DNA from: Erythroxylum novogranatense
Taxonomy: Eukaryota; Streptophyta; Magnoliopsida; Malpighiales; Erythroxylaceae
NCBI GenBank assembly: GCA_029891385.1
Contig: CM057228.1
Span: 21,910,309-21,974,308, forward strand
Reading direction: 5' to 3'
Length of the DNA stretch: 64,000 nucleotides
In this document: positions 11,831-25,100 of the stretch, piece by piece
How positions within the stretch are numbered: position 1 is the stretch's first letter
Layout of the letters: each line of letters opens with the position of its first letter
The notes under the pieces: generated by a model
What the model was told of the DNA's origin: nothing
Databases searched by the model: none
Seen by the model: only the letters and a program-made list of their open reading frames with translations
Made by a program: the position numbers and the translations under genes

Positions 11831-14538
11831 TGCAACAAGTAAGTCTTTAAACAACTCTAATTTTAATGTCTTTAGTTTTGAAGGAAAATAAGACATTTCT
11901 AGAATGTGTTCCTGATGTTCCTATTACCCTTATACGTTATTGAAATAAGACTTGTCAAAAGAGTACTTGTTTTGACCTTTTCTTTTTTTGGAAAAACATT
12001 ACTCAATTTCTTTAAAAAAACAATTTTGCATCCTTTTTTTTTTTACATATTGTGCCCTTGAATGTTTCTAAAATAGCATGTTTTATGTTTATAAGACTCA
12101 TGTGATTTGAGTGTTCCCACTTCTCCTAATCCCTCTTATCATTTGCATTCGTAAGAGTAATGAATCACTCAATCCAAAAAGTAAGGTCTAAATCTATGTA
12201 GCTAGGATCAATGATAATGTTCTCTTTCCAAACCTTAAAGTTTGTACCATTTAGCATAAGTATATAGTTAATGTTGGTAGATATTGTAGCAGCAGAAGTA
12301 TTTTACTGAATAAAGAAAAAAAAATAAACAAAGCAACAAACTCACAATTAAAACATAAATAAAACATAATTAACAAATTCAAATATTGACAACCTCATTA
12401 TAAGATACTTAGTACAATAATGAAATTTAATTTTGGATAGAAATATCAATTTGTAAGTGGTATTTTTGTTGTAATGATTAAATATTGATAATAAGTTCAT
12501 GTCAAAACATAAGACTTTTGTTGGACCAATTTGTAATTTACAAGAAAAATGAATAATTATTGCATATTTAGCATCACAAGTATGTTTGAATTTTGACAAA
12601 ATAATTATTTTCCTTTGGGGTATTACTGTATGAAATTCATCAACACTTAAACATCTTGATAATTTTATAATTAATTAATCTACATAAAGAGTTACTTTAA
12701 TAACATATTATTTTGATTAATTAATCTTATATATCAATTATTGAGAATTAAAATACAAATGTCAAAATTTGAATTTAATTAAAAATTATGAAAATTAATA
12801 TTATAATTTTATATTATTTTGGTCAACAAATCAAAAATATTAATCTTGGACTAAACTAAAACCGTAAAAATTATAAACTTGTAAAAATTCATATAAACAT
12901 GTAATAATTCTAGGAGAATTGGTCCTTTTTTAGTATACAAATAACCAATGCCTAAAAACATCAATAATGAAAAAATTATTTGGCCAAAAGGGCTAATTAG
13001 TCCCTAACATTTTCACAAATGTACAAAATAGATCCTAACATTTTAGAGTGCTCAAATTGAATCCTAAAGTTTATCATACGTTCAAATAAGACTTGAAGGT
13101 TTGGAAACCCTTCAGATTGTTCCCGAGTACTGAAGTCGTAAAGGCACCGTTAGTCATCTGCTTATGTGACCCGTTAAATGCTGACATGGTTTTCTTTTTT
13201 TGCTAGATGTAGGACCCACCGTTGATGATATTGCATGGTGGTGGGTCCCACATCAGGTCCAAAAATGTTGTATCTCCTTCTCCCTCAAATGTAGCGTTTT
13301 TGGACAGAAATGTTGCGTCTCATTCCTCTTACCAAACGTAATGTTTGTCCTCTTTCTCTTCCCAAATCCCAAATCCCAAATCCCTAACCCTCTTACTCAC
13401 AAACATCACCACGCTTCAATCTTCACGATCTTCTTCCATCTTCTTATGACACAATCCCATTTTCCTCTTCCCTAATCCCTAATCTTCGATTTTTGTCCAA
13501 TACAATGCCTCATCTTGTGCATCTTTTGTCTTCTTTGCTATGTGTTCTTCCTCAAATGGCATTTCATCATTGTAGGTCACAGTTGTCTGCCTTTTTATGT
13601 TTTTATGGTCCCCTAAATTTGTGTGTTTGTGTCCATTATTGCCTGACTCATCGTGGTTTTTTTGCTTTTTTTTTTAATATTGTATGCGATGGTTCCCTAT
13701 GGTTGTAGTGGTGTTACATGTAAGTTGTGGTCCCTTATACTTGTTGTGGTGTTGGATTTAAGTTATGGTCCCCTATGGTTGTTGGTGTATCAGTATAGCA
13801 TCGATGCAATTCTCACCTTCATTATGTTCCATCTAGTGTAAACAAATGTTCACTCTTTAAAATATATTCTTGTTGATGCCTCTTAATGATTGTTATTATT
13901 GAAAATATTGATAAATTTTTGTGTTGATTTCCTTAACTCCATGCTCATGTTTAGCCTCCATTCAATTGAAATGATTTTGCTTAAAATTTTCAAATTTCCT
14001 TTACTCATATGATCTAATCTCTTTGCTATGATACACCACTATTGTGATTAAAGATAATTCTTCATATAATAAATAAGAAATTGAGAGATTAAAGAGAGAA
14101 GAAAAGTTAATGATTATATTCCTTCAACAACTTTTTAACTAACTTCCTCAATCTGGCCATTAAACTCAATTCCTTTATTCCATATGATTATATGAAACAT
14201 GTATTCTTATAGGTGTTCATTAAAAGCTTACAAAACATAACTCTCATTATTATCTTCTTTAAAATTATGTTGTTTTCCCTCATCTATTGTAAGAATGATA
14301 AAAAAGAGGAATAACACACATCAAAATTTAGAAATTAACAAAGTTGTTATTTTGTTTAAATATTATATGAAGTAAAGTTCTAGTGTTAGTTTATCTCAAT
14401 TATATAATATGGGATAGATGTACTAAGAACCCTTGGAAATGGGTTTAGATCCTTTTATCTCTAGTATTAAAGTGTCTTGAAAAATATTCCCTTCTTACTT
14501 ACCAGATGATAGATTAAAATACCTAACCACACCTTGCT
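11831..14538. other. AT-rich non-coding stretch
   Basis: No convincing gene. Bases 12970-13130 hold three or four degenerate repeats of about 30 bases built on 'tcctaacattttnnnnnngttcaaat', a style seen near the ends of some plant Mutator-like transposons, but I could not find a partner end. Bases 13610-13790 hold a loose repeat of 'tatggtcccctatggttgt'. Short reading frames here show no recognisable domain. This may be older, degraded transposon sequence or single-copy spacer. Confidence 0.5.
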
Positions 14539-14543
14539 AGCTA

Positions 14544-17500
14544 TGTTGGGCCCCAAATTTTTCTTTTTATTATTTATTTATTTATTCTTTATTTTGCTTT
14601 AATTGTTTTATTATTATTTTTAGTTGAGTCTTTAAATTTAGCAAGGATGAATGGGATATTGAATTGAAATTAGAATTTAGAATGAAGTGTTAGAATTATA
14701 TTATTAAGTGGGTTGAAAGAGTAGAGACATATAAGACAAATTAAGGGTAAACTTGAAAAGCCAAAGTGAAGGAGGGGCAAAATTGGAAGAAAAGGAGTAA
14801 AAACAAGAGATAAAAATTTGGTTTGAATTACAAAAGAAAGGAGGTGTAGTAGGAGCCAAAGCGAGAAGAGAAAAACGCGAAAAAGAAGAAAGAAGAAGAA
14901 AAAAGAAGAGAAATCCACTTGTGAGGCAAGCTGTCATCTTCTTATGCTAGATTCAAAAAGGGGATTAAATGGAGGTTAGGGTTTGTGTTGGAAATGAAGG
15001 AAGAAAGAAGAAAAAGATGGACCCAATTTGATTTTGGAAGTTCTAAGATAGGGTTTTGGTTTTTCTAGCCTAGATGGGCTATGGTAGGTTAGGTTTAAAT
15101 TCAATTTTAGCATTTCTTTAATTCTTGAATTTTATGCACTTTCATTAAATGTATGGATTGAATGGAGATTGGTTTAATTGAAAGGAATCAAAGAAATTAT
15201 ACTCAAGAGAGGGAGGAAGGGCAATCTTGAGATTGGACTTCCAAAAATTTTGGTGGGTACTATGTTTATGGTTATTGTATAATGTGCAATGCCCTATTTG
15301 TGGGTATGATTGCGTTAAATGACATAAATGTTGAATTGTGGTGAATATCTGAAAATGTATGATGAAATCGAATATGTTTTATTTGAAATAAATGAAAAGT
15401 ATGAAACTATGCGAAATTGATGAAATGAAAGAAGCATTAGGATGCAAAATTGCGATTGACTAATTGAGCATAGATATTTGTGATTGGGCAAGAGAGAAAA
15501 CCGTTTCGTTAGTCACGTGCACGTTGACCTATAGCCTTTTCTCGGCTACTTGCTTGAGGCCACGAAATCTTGAGAAATCGGACTCGTTTTGTTCACGGTA
15601 TAAACCGTTTCGTTCCACAGAAACTCTCTAGCCATTGGTTGTGCATTTTATTATGAAGTTGTTGAGAATGATGCATAATAAAGTGCTATGATTGATAAAA
15701 GATTTCATGATATACTTTAGGTGATAAATTTCGGTTGTTTATGAATTATGGAATGAAGTTGCTAATAAACTGGATTGCTTAATATTTGTGTATTTGTGCT
15801 TGTGGTATGGCTCATTACCGATGGCTATAAACGTATTAGCCACTGAGCCGAGTTGCTCACCCCACTTTTCCTCCTCAAGTGCAAAACAAGTCAAACGTGA
15901 ACCTTGCAAGGCATCGGAAACTCCAAGGCTTTAGTTACTTTTGTACTAAGTTAGTAACTAGCCATTTTGGATAGCTTTTCAAGCATATCAAACATTGAAC
16001 ATCTGATGTCTTGTGTATCTTGTGCTTAATTCTTGATGGATATGTTGATATGTAATTAAAGCCATGCATGAACATTTATTTTGGTTGGAAATGAGTATGA
16101 ACATAATTGTGTTGCTTTATGGATAATGTATGACTTTTGTGAAAGAAGAATGTGTAGGTGCATCTTCTTCATTATTGAGTTTGGAATTGGTCATTTGTTG
16201 TGGAATAGTATGTTAGAGATTTGAAGGGTATACGAGCTGATTTGGTTGAGTTGGAGCACAAAAGTACCGAAAGGTAGTACTTGGTAGTGGGTGAAAATTT
16301 CAGGAAATTGTTTTTTTGACAACTTCCAGGTATAATTGACATTAAATGTTATTGTATTGAAAATGAGGAGTAGAAGGAGTAGAAAGAATGATCTTGGTAT
16401 GAGTTGTGATAAGGAAAAATTTAGAAATAAAATTAGTAGGGATCTGGAAAATGTTCACTAAGTATGCTTCGGTTTTTTAGCCATAACTTTTCCTCTAGTT
16501 GTCCAAATGAGATGATTCTTAATTTAAATTAAACTAGAAATATGTGGCTATATTTTTTATGAAGACATCGAATTTCAATTATGTCCCTAAGAGTCTCAAA
16601 AGTTGTCATGAAATTAAGAATTTGGTGTAGTATGTTGGTGTATGAATGGGAAGTTCGTCTTTGGACTTTAGGGGAAAATTTGGGATTGATATAAACATAT
16701 TTTGGCAAAGTTTCCTTCTGTAAAGTTGTATATATTTCTCTTATCGTTCCAACGGTATATATTATGAAAATTTTGGATATCGTAGTCAAAAGTTATGATC
16801 CTTATAAGTGGGGACGTTCTGGGCGAAAAGCAGACGATAGAAATGAGACGGAAGAAAAGCAGATGATAAAAAAGAGACAAAAGAAAAGCAGACGATAGAA
16901 ATGAGATGGAAGAAAAGAAAATGATAGAAATGATATGGAATAAAAGCAGATGATAGAAATGAGACGGAAGAAAAGCAGACGATAGAAATGAGACGATGGA
17001 AATGAGACGATAGAACTAAGAAGAAAGGAAAGTGAGATGATGCAAAAGTGAGACAATACAGAGGACATACGATAGAATTGACCTCAATGTCTTCATGCAA
17101 GTTATATATCCAAAAGTCCTCTTTCCATTGGTCCAAAAACTAAGTCAATCGGACCTCTGTAGCAAAAGTTATGGCATTCGTACTGAGACATGTACATTTC
17201 AGGTGAGGACATAAATGTGTTGGAGTCTTTTGGCCATAACTTCTTCTCTAGACCTCCAAATGACTTGATTCTTGAACCATAGGATTCGTAAGACTTTTCT
17301 CTAAATCTCTACCAATAATTGAAGCTATCTGAAATTTATGGTGAGAGATTGAGTGAAAAGAGTGAGACAGGTACAGTGAGTGTGTTCTTCAATCATGAAT
17401 TGGCGTTATCTCACTGAACATGCCTCAATATTTTGGTGATATCTTGATCTGTGGAGATCCAATAGAGTTGATTCTTGTTTCAAATTAAACTAGAGCCATG

Positions 17501-17656
17501 GAGTTACAACTTATCTAAAAGAATTAAATTTCAATTTGGTCCTTAAGATTTTCAATTTTTAGACTGAATTCGGGCGTAGTATTCATTCTTGACATAGATG
17601 CGAGCCCTCCATGCGGCTATGTTTTGAATGTTGGACTTCGGCAGCAAGGTCCAACA
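14544..17656 (+). repeat. Solo LTR (+), gypsy type
   Basis: Runs from TGTTGGGCCCC to GGTCCAACA (3,113 bases), flanked by agcta (14539-14543) and aacta (17657-17661), a target duplication with one mismatch. No second LTR or coding interior is seen. It has the module shared by these LTRs: 'gggcaagagagaa ... cacgtgcacgttgacc' at 15485-15530 and 'ccactgagccgagttgctcacccc' near 15840. Repeats of the 'ggccataacttcttctctag' block occur at 16480 and 17231. At the position where related LTRs carry palindromes, it has a 29-bp minisatellite. Confidence 0.75.
16830..17003 (+). repeat. 29-bp purine-rich minisatellite
   Basis: Units start at 16830, 16859, 16888, 16917, 16946 and 16975, exactly 29 bases apart. 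The consensus begins GCAGACGATAGAAATGAGAC and ends GGAAGAAAA. Degenerate half-units continue to about 17060. The + strand is strongly purine-rich. Confidence 0.95.
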
Positions 17657-17661
17657 AACTA

Positions 17662-17912
17662 TTTGGCCCTTATTTAACAAAAATAGGTGGCTATTTTCTC
17701 ACCTATCACCTAATATAACACCTTCTTAATTTTTAGAAAGGAAAAATAATCAACTTGAAACTTTCATTCCCTATCTGCCTTCTCAAGTTGAAACTTCATC
17801 TCTAAGTTGTGTGACTTCCCATTTTCATAAAGTGCTTTAGGCATGAAGGAATGATAACATAATCACCTCACTAAAGGTAGAAGATTGTAGTGCTATTTGT
17901 AACCAATCTCAG
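17662..17912. other. Short spacer outside the Athila-like element
   Basis: A 251-base AT-rich stretch between the solo LTR target duplication and the left end of the minus-strand Athila-like LTR. I see no gene or repeat unit in it. The last five bases (ctcag, 17908-17912) should be half of the Athila target duplication. Confidence 0.5.
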
Positions 17913-18740
17913 TGATGGCGTGTCAAACCAGCAAAAATAAATTCCTACTCTAGAACACTTAAGCGAGTAAAGTGGTGAATAGGGTCGAACCACAGAGACA
18001 AATGTAGCAATTATTTATTTGTGTGAAATCAAAAATAATAATGAAACAGATGAAAATAAAAAATAATAATAATAAATTTAATTTAATTTGGGAATGATTG
18101 ATTTTAGAACACGAAATTAGAGCACAAAATCATGTTGAAGGAAATTAAAAATAAAGATTGAAAGCAATATAAAGAAAAGTCTAGCCAAGGTACTCTCTCG
18201 TTTGATACTGTAATTCAATCATAGACTCAAAAATATAAATTTTGTTCATTTTTATGGACAAAGTTATAGCAGACAGTGAACAACACATATCAACCAATCC
18301 ATTCGTAGTTATTCGATAACCCCGAGTAAAGCTCCGCATATTATTACTCTAACCAATTAGACTATTCCCGAGTAAAGCTCCGCAAAATATAATATATGGC
18401 AGCACTAGGCTCTAATGGACCTTTGTCTTAGCCAACAGAATCGGGAAAGCCGCAATATATTTAGAATAAATTATTTAATCTCACTAATTTCTTAATTGAA
18501 ATTAATTCGCCACTTTGATAAACAACAATCACGGATTAAAAAATCTATTCGGCAATTTATCACCAAGTCGATCAATTAACAGGCCTCATTAATCAACAGA
18601 CTTGACGATAATAAATCAATTAAAGCGCAGAGATCAAATAAACATAAGAAATAAACAAAAACAATTTAACCACGAGAGTCTCACGAACTACATGAATCAA
18701 ACTTAAAGTACCTTGTCAAGATTAAAAACTTAGCCACACA

Positions 18741-21700
18741 TGTAACATCCTGATTCCATCCAAAGGGGTTAGAACCCTACAAATTTGGCACATGTGAGAT
18801 TAATCGGAGAAATTGGGACAACACATCTCATGCTCATGCATTACATAAGGTGTACATGCACATGAATAGTGGATCTTTGCACATAACAATAATTGTACAT
18901 GCATTCATTGACATTCTGGGTATAATTGGTAATAAATGTGATTTGTTTTGAAATTTATGGGTTATTGGTATTGAAAAATTGTTTTGGAAAGTGAAATTTG
19001 TTGTTTTAGAATTTTGGAAATTTTAGGAATTTTTCTGAAAAATTTGGGGGAAAATTTCTGGACCGGGAAAATCTTTAAGTGGCAGACCAATTGCTAAATG
19101 GTAGTAGAATTTATTGTCAAATAGCATTGGAATTTTGGATACATGACTTTAGATATTTTGATAAGTGTCATTCATTGGAAATGGGGTGGAATGAAGAGTT
19201 TAATAAGATTAAAAACTTAGAATTTGGATATGTGGCAAGTGACAAGTGTCACTTGCCAAGCCATGTCTTTAAAGTATCAATTGTTTAAGTTTTTTAAACC
19301 CATTTTGCTATCTCTCACGACACTCATCTTTTAAAATCTATTGGGGTTTTAATTTGGGGATCTTCTTCTTCTCTCCTTCGTAGCTCTCTCTTCCTCTTCT
19401 TCATGGATTGTGATCTCCTCCAACTTTAACCTTAGCTATCATCTCCTAATTGCTTCCTTGTCCCTTTGCCCTCTCTTTATTGCTCACCACAAAAAATTTA
19501 TTTCTACCACCTTTGGAGATGATGAACGTGGGTTGTTTGGGGAGTTAGGGATTTGTGGTCCTCTTGAATATTTTGAATAAATCAAAGCTTAATCAAGTAA
19601 GTTTTTCCTTACATGTCATAGGTATGGTTAATTAAAGCAAAAATGACGATTGACTTGAGTTGTGATGTTTTGATATTGCAAGATTTATGTATGTTGTCTT
19701 GGATAATGTAAATTCATGTTCATATCTTGTTTTGGATATGTAGGAAGAGTGATAATCCATGTAAGGGTATATAGAGGTTAAGATATTGAATGATTTTCAA
19801 AGGAATGATTGGATGAGTGTAGAAATTGTTTATGAATGGATATATATGTGTATGCCCTGTTTGTGAGTATTGATAAATTATAGATCATGAATTGTTTGTG
19901 AATGGTTTATGGAGTTGAAGTAGGTAGAGATTGATGAGGAAATGTGATGGAGAAGATGATCTAGGTATAAGAAGGTATAAGATGAGTTAGATGCAAAGAT
20001 TGAATGTTTGTAAAAATCTGGAGATTTTGCAGCAACATGATCTTGAGTATGCTTCAATGTATTGGCCATAACTCTTTCTATAGTTGAGAAATTGAGATGA
20101 TTTTTAGTTTGGCTTAACCTAGAAGTGTTTGGCTACATTCCTTGTGAATACTTTGAATGCAAATTGTGTCTTTAAAAGTCCCATATCTTGACATGAAGTT
20201 AGGATGTTAAGTGCAACAAAAAGTTGTGAATGAATGTCATGTTGTGTTCTGTTTTGAGGGTGTGGTTATGCATTTTGGGTGCTTATGATCAAGTGTAGAA
20301 TATGAGATATGCATGGAGGATGTTTTTGAACTAAGCTTGAGGGATGCATGAAGAATTTATCATCTTGAGATGTTGGATTTTGAATTTGAAGTGCTTGATA
20401 TGTAGGAATAAGATAAGTTATGGAAAAAGAAGGATATGATTTGTTGTATGGCAAGATATGATAGAAATGATGAAACAAATAAGTGAAATTTGAGAGTTTA
20501 ATGAAATCTAATTGGTGTTTGAGTTGATATGAAGTGGTTTTGTGTTAAAAGAGGTGAATTTGAGAAGTGTATGGGTGTATATGATGTTAGAATGAGTTTA
20601 GGAATCTTGGAAGAGACTTTGGAGGAAGGTTTTGGAGATATATGTCCGTTAAACGGACATTAGGTCTGTTAAATGGACCTTCTCGGATGTAAAAACACCC
20701 TTAAGGCAGTGTATGTCTGTTAAACGGACATGGAAGTCCGTTTAACAGACTTTCTCGAATGAAATGGGGTTGTTTGATTGATTCAAGTCCGTTAAACGGA
20801 CATGCTGGTCCGTTTAACGGACATTCACTGGACAACTTGGGAAATCGTGATTTTTGACCATTTTAGAGGCCAAATCTCGACTTTGTGTCTTCATAAAATT
20901 TTTATATCTATATTTTCTCTTTCAAATGGTCTTAAAACGAAAGGGATACAAAAATTGTGGAAACAGTTATGACATTCGCGCCAAACAAGGTTCAATTTGA
21001 TTGAGGTCTTAAACTTGGTTGCTTCTTTTGACCATAACTCCTTCTCTAGACCTCCAAATGACTTGGTTATTAAAGCAATAAGTTTCTAACACATTTTACT
21101 ACATCTCCATGAAAATTGGTATTAATTGATGTTGAATTGAAAGAGATTGGTCAAAGGAAAGTATGGGAGTCTGTAGGGGCAGCGTAAATGGGATTAGCAT
21201 ACTTCAATGTTTTACTTATAATTGGATCTATAGGATTCCAAATGAAGTGATTTTTAAATTGGACTAACCTAGAGATATGGGTCTACAAATGGTCTCAAAA
21301 AGTCGAATTCTGATTCAGTGTCAAAAATATTGAATTTCTAGATTGAAGATGGATATAGTACACTGTTTTAGATAAGAGCAGTCTAAAAGTGATTGAGGCA
21401 TATCTTCCAAAGTAATGAACCGAATTGAGTGATTTTAGTGTCCATAGAAACATAAGATATAGAGGAACACTTTTCTCAAAAAGAGTATGATCAAATCGTA
21501 TCAGTTTCTCTTTCTAATTTGATGTGGAAGATAAACCCAAAAATATGACTTGGAAATTTCTGAAGTGAATCAATGGGAAAGAAATGGAGATTTTAATGGG
21601 TTTAGTGAAGCATAAACCTAAGTATAATTTATACTTAGTCAAGTTCTCATATAAGAATGACTTTGAGATGTATTAGAGGGAAGATACCCAGGATTGTCAT

Positions 21701-22168
21701 GAATATGCATTGTCATACACATGTGTGCATTATACGAATGGTCATAATTGTGCAAGTATTAATGTATGTGCATTGTATGTACGACATAATGTCAATGTGC
21801 AGGATACGCGCCCATATTAAGGAGTTTCTAGATCTTGGAAGAAATTGCTAAATTGGAGCGTACTGTGAGTAGGCCTAGATGGTCTTATTTCATTAGTATT
21901 TTTTCTGAATTTTTGTATTAATGATTAGGTCAATTTGTAAAGTTAACAGACTAGAATAAATTGTATTTATGAAAAGGGCCCCCGTGGCCAATGTACTTAT
22001 TACTGATTGTATGTTCACTGATTCCCGCTTCATGTATGTTTGTGTTTTAAAAAAAATTGATACTGAGTTTTGACTAAGCGAGTGATGTAGCACGCCACCC
22101 TCACAGGGCACGGTCTCGGATATCATCATCGATGTCGGGTTCAGGTCATGCGGGAGTGGGGTGTTACA
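18741..22168 (+). repeat. 5' LTR of element T
   Basis: 3,428 bases, TGTAACATCCTG to GGGTGTTACA. In the first 190 bases I count six substitutions against the 3' LTR (about 3%). Relative to the 3' LTR it lacks about 780 bases near 21893, corresponding to roughly 29056-29830, including the hairpin module. It carries a palindrome cassette at 20643-20824 and a near-perfect inverted repeat (GGCAAGTGACA, two bases, TGTCACTTGCC) near 19229-19252. Confidence 0.9.
20643..20824. repeat. Palindrome cassette 3, three ~72-bp repeats of paired palindromes
   Basis: Six units of GTCCGTTWAACGGAC or one-off variants start near 20644, 20664, 20715, 20735, 20787 and 20807. They form three pairs spaced 71-73 bases apart, with spacers 'ttctcgRatg' and 'ggcagtgtat'. 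W marks the A/T centre. Confidence 0.95.
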
Positions 22169-22174
22169 TTTAAG

Positions 22175-22186
22175 TGGTATCAGAGC
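22175..22186 (+). other. Primer binding site of T
   Basis: TGGTATCAGAGC six bases after the 5' LTR end. This is the standard sequence complementary to the 3' end of plant initiator methionine tRNA. Confidence 0.9.
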
Positions 22187-25100
22187 CCAAAAGTACGAAC
22201 TTATCTGGGCATTTTTTGAAATATGGGTTAAGTCACATATATTAAAGTCATGTCCTAGCAGACTGTAGCAACTGATCCCTAGTCTGAGTCGTATAGGTAT
22301 GAGTCAAACGCATGAGCATGTGTTAAGTGTTTAAGTTAGTATAAATAGTGAAAAAAGGGATAATATATCATAATGTGACAAAAGGGAGATTATGGATATG
22401 TAGAAATGAGAAATTGTATCTGATTAGATATGTCAGACAAAGATTTAATACAATTGTATTAGTGAATGTATTATGGAATGCGATGCTAATATTGTATTGG
22501 GAGAGTAGATCCACGAATGTAAACTTATTGTGAATGCATTATGGTTGATTGTTTGGGGAAAGTAAGGATATAAGTGGAAAATGATGAGACTAAAGTGTAG
22601 AAGCCCGAATACAGGAAATAAAATGTTATATGACCTTGAAAGGTTAGACTTGGATTTGAAATGAATGTCGGATAAATGTGATAAAAGTTCTGATTAAGCG
22701 AAATAATATATATGTGATATTGAGATCAAAATTTCTTGCTGATTGTACATCAATAATTCTGAATGGATTGGGGATATAGATGTATATATATATATATATG
22801 GAAGATCAAATGAAGGACAATAATAATAATAAAAAGTTATAAATGACCTTACAAGAGATGAATCATGTGCAGTATGGAGAAAGTTATAAATGTACATAAG
22901 TTGGGATTTTATGTGTGAACGCAATTATGGAAAAAGGATGAAGAATCAATGAGAGGAGTGAATGTCTTCTAAGTGATAGTTCAAGTCCAAGTATTATAAA
23001 ATGATGTAGCAGTAGAAGAGGCAAATTCTGGCAAATTGGAGTATAATTGATGTTAGGAAGTGTGTTAATGTGAGGAAGAAAGTGCAGGGCACGAAAGTGG
23101 CCTAACGAAAATAAGTTTTTTGACGACTATATTCAGACACCCTAATAGTAGGCAGGAACAAAGATAGAAGTGTTGTTTAGAATCAATTGGAATGCAAGTA
23201 TCATGAGCAAACGTTCTTAATTGGTTAATTGATGGCGACATATGTCAAGGCATGGGAGTACATGAAATTGCTTATTGCCTTATTGAGCTTTATTATAAGG
23301 ATGTTCTGATTATATAAGTTATGATATGAATTGATCTGGTTAAGATCTTATGAAATGTTGAAATTAATTTTCTTGGGGTACTAGGAATGACTGTTAAGTA
23401 ATCATGGGAAATAGTTGATTGATAAGGATTTTATGAGCAATATCGAGAATAGTACCAAGAAATCACTGAGATGGGGTCAGAAAGTCGAGTAATTTAGTTT
23501 ATGAAGGCTCTTCTCTCGATTCAACAATGGAATCTGGTAATCTTTCCATAGAGGTCAAAGACCCCTCGCTTGATTCAATCGGGTTTGCATTAGAAAGGAA
23601 CCGACAGACGCAACGGAGGGAATTTTGAAATAAGATAACAGATCTCCAAGAAAAGTTGTGATGTGCTTTCTTCTTTATTGAAAAAAAAATGATGAATCAA
23701 TAGTGAGTCAAAAGTGAATATTGGAGTTACCTCCCTAGCGAAGACTCAAGCATAAGAGTTAGAAAAGCTACTGAGAGTGAATGCATTTTGTTGGGGTAAA
23801 GTACTCAAATATGTAAGTGGATTTTTTAATTCGAAAGGGACGCTCTCGCTAATGTGAGGAGAATTTACGTTAACTTTATAGTCTGTGTAAATATGTTTGG
23901 GAGACACAAATTATATGATGGGTGTGTTACCAACATAGGAAGTTATGTTTGCAAATAAATTGAATTGTGTGGAGAAATTGGTACAAATGAACAAACATTA
24001 GAATAAGTCAAGATTAAATGACAGGAAATTGAATGAATTGAGGAAATCATTTGAGAAAGGGAGTTAATTGGGAAAATGAAAATGAAATTTAATAATATTA
24101 TTGTACTGATGACTTATTTATTGAAAGAGTTATCAAAACAAATTATGGGCATAAAGAGTCTTAGGTTATATTGGTTGGAGTACACGATGTCCCCGACGGT
24201 ATTATGTTATTGGAGGTTAAAATGATCCAAACAAAATTTTATCAATTAATGACTATGACCATACATGGTATTGTGAAAGTGTTGGAAAACAAAGTGAGAG
24301 GAAATTTTAAATATTTGAGGACAAATATGTAAGTCGTATCAGTGATGCATGTAAAAAGAATTTTTGAGGAATTTTAGAACCCCAATGTTAAGTGTACCAC
24401 TCCGATTTGGAGATTTTGCAGTACGTAATGAAGGTGTCCAGTAAAGATTGAGATGCAATCTGTTGTAATAGTATCAAGGGATTTTGTGTACCTAGGGACA
24501 ATTATAACCTCATGGGCTGAATTTGGATGTATATCTTGGAATTTGCTTTAATGGTAATTGATTTAAAAGCTTGGAGACACTATATGTACAGAAACCTTTT
24601 TGAGGTATATATGAATATTCAGATCGGTAAAGATTGGAGTAATTAGTGAGTTTGAAAGAGTTGAGAGGGATGGTGCAAATGAGTGCTTCTGAATGAAGCT
24701 AGTGTTGCAATTCAATGTATTGAATGGAAATTCAATAGCATAGTATCATAAGTTTGGAGGTTATCAAACCCAGTGTAATGAGCGCAGAATGTCGACCTAA
24801 AAAGGGGCAAAAAAGATTTAGCTATTGAAAGGCATAAAAAGATTGACAAAGCCCAAATTGAGGATTTAGAAAATTGTGAACCTTATCCAGGAATTGAAAA
24901 TAGATCCAGAAGTATGTGTAATATATGATAAAGAGACTATTAGAGAAAACATAAGAACCCATCGAAGCTATATGTCCTAGGAAGAGTACATCGAAAGTAC
25001 AATTGATGGCTAAAAATGGAAAACCGAGTGATTATACGTTTGAGTTACGAATAGTCTTAACTAATGGAGACATGGGTAAAGCTTATATTTTTGGAGTTCA

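Noticed and set aside
13200..13841. Possible small host gene near 13.2-13.8 kb
   Set aside because: Short frames in three phases, no recognisable domain, no clear splice pattern; the repeats of 'tatggtcccctatgg' suggest transposon debris.
16786..17136. FLSSAF/HFYRLLF repeat protein on the minus strand
   Set aside because: Produced by the 29-bp minisatellite; no start context or membrane logic beyond the repeat.
19079..19288. 69-codon frame repeated almost unchanged at 26252-26461
   Set aside because: The two copies are the two LTRs of T, so similarity follows from LTR duplication. No domain or codon bias is visible.
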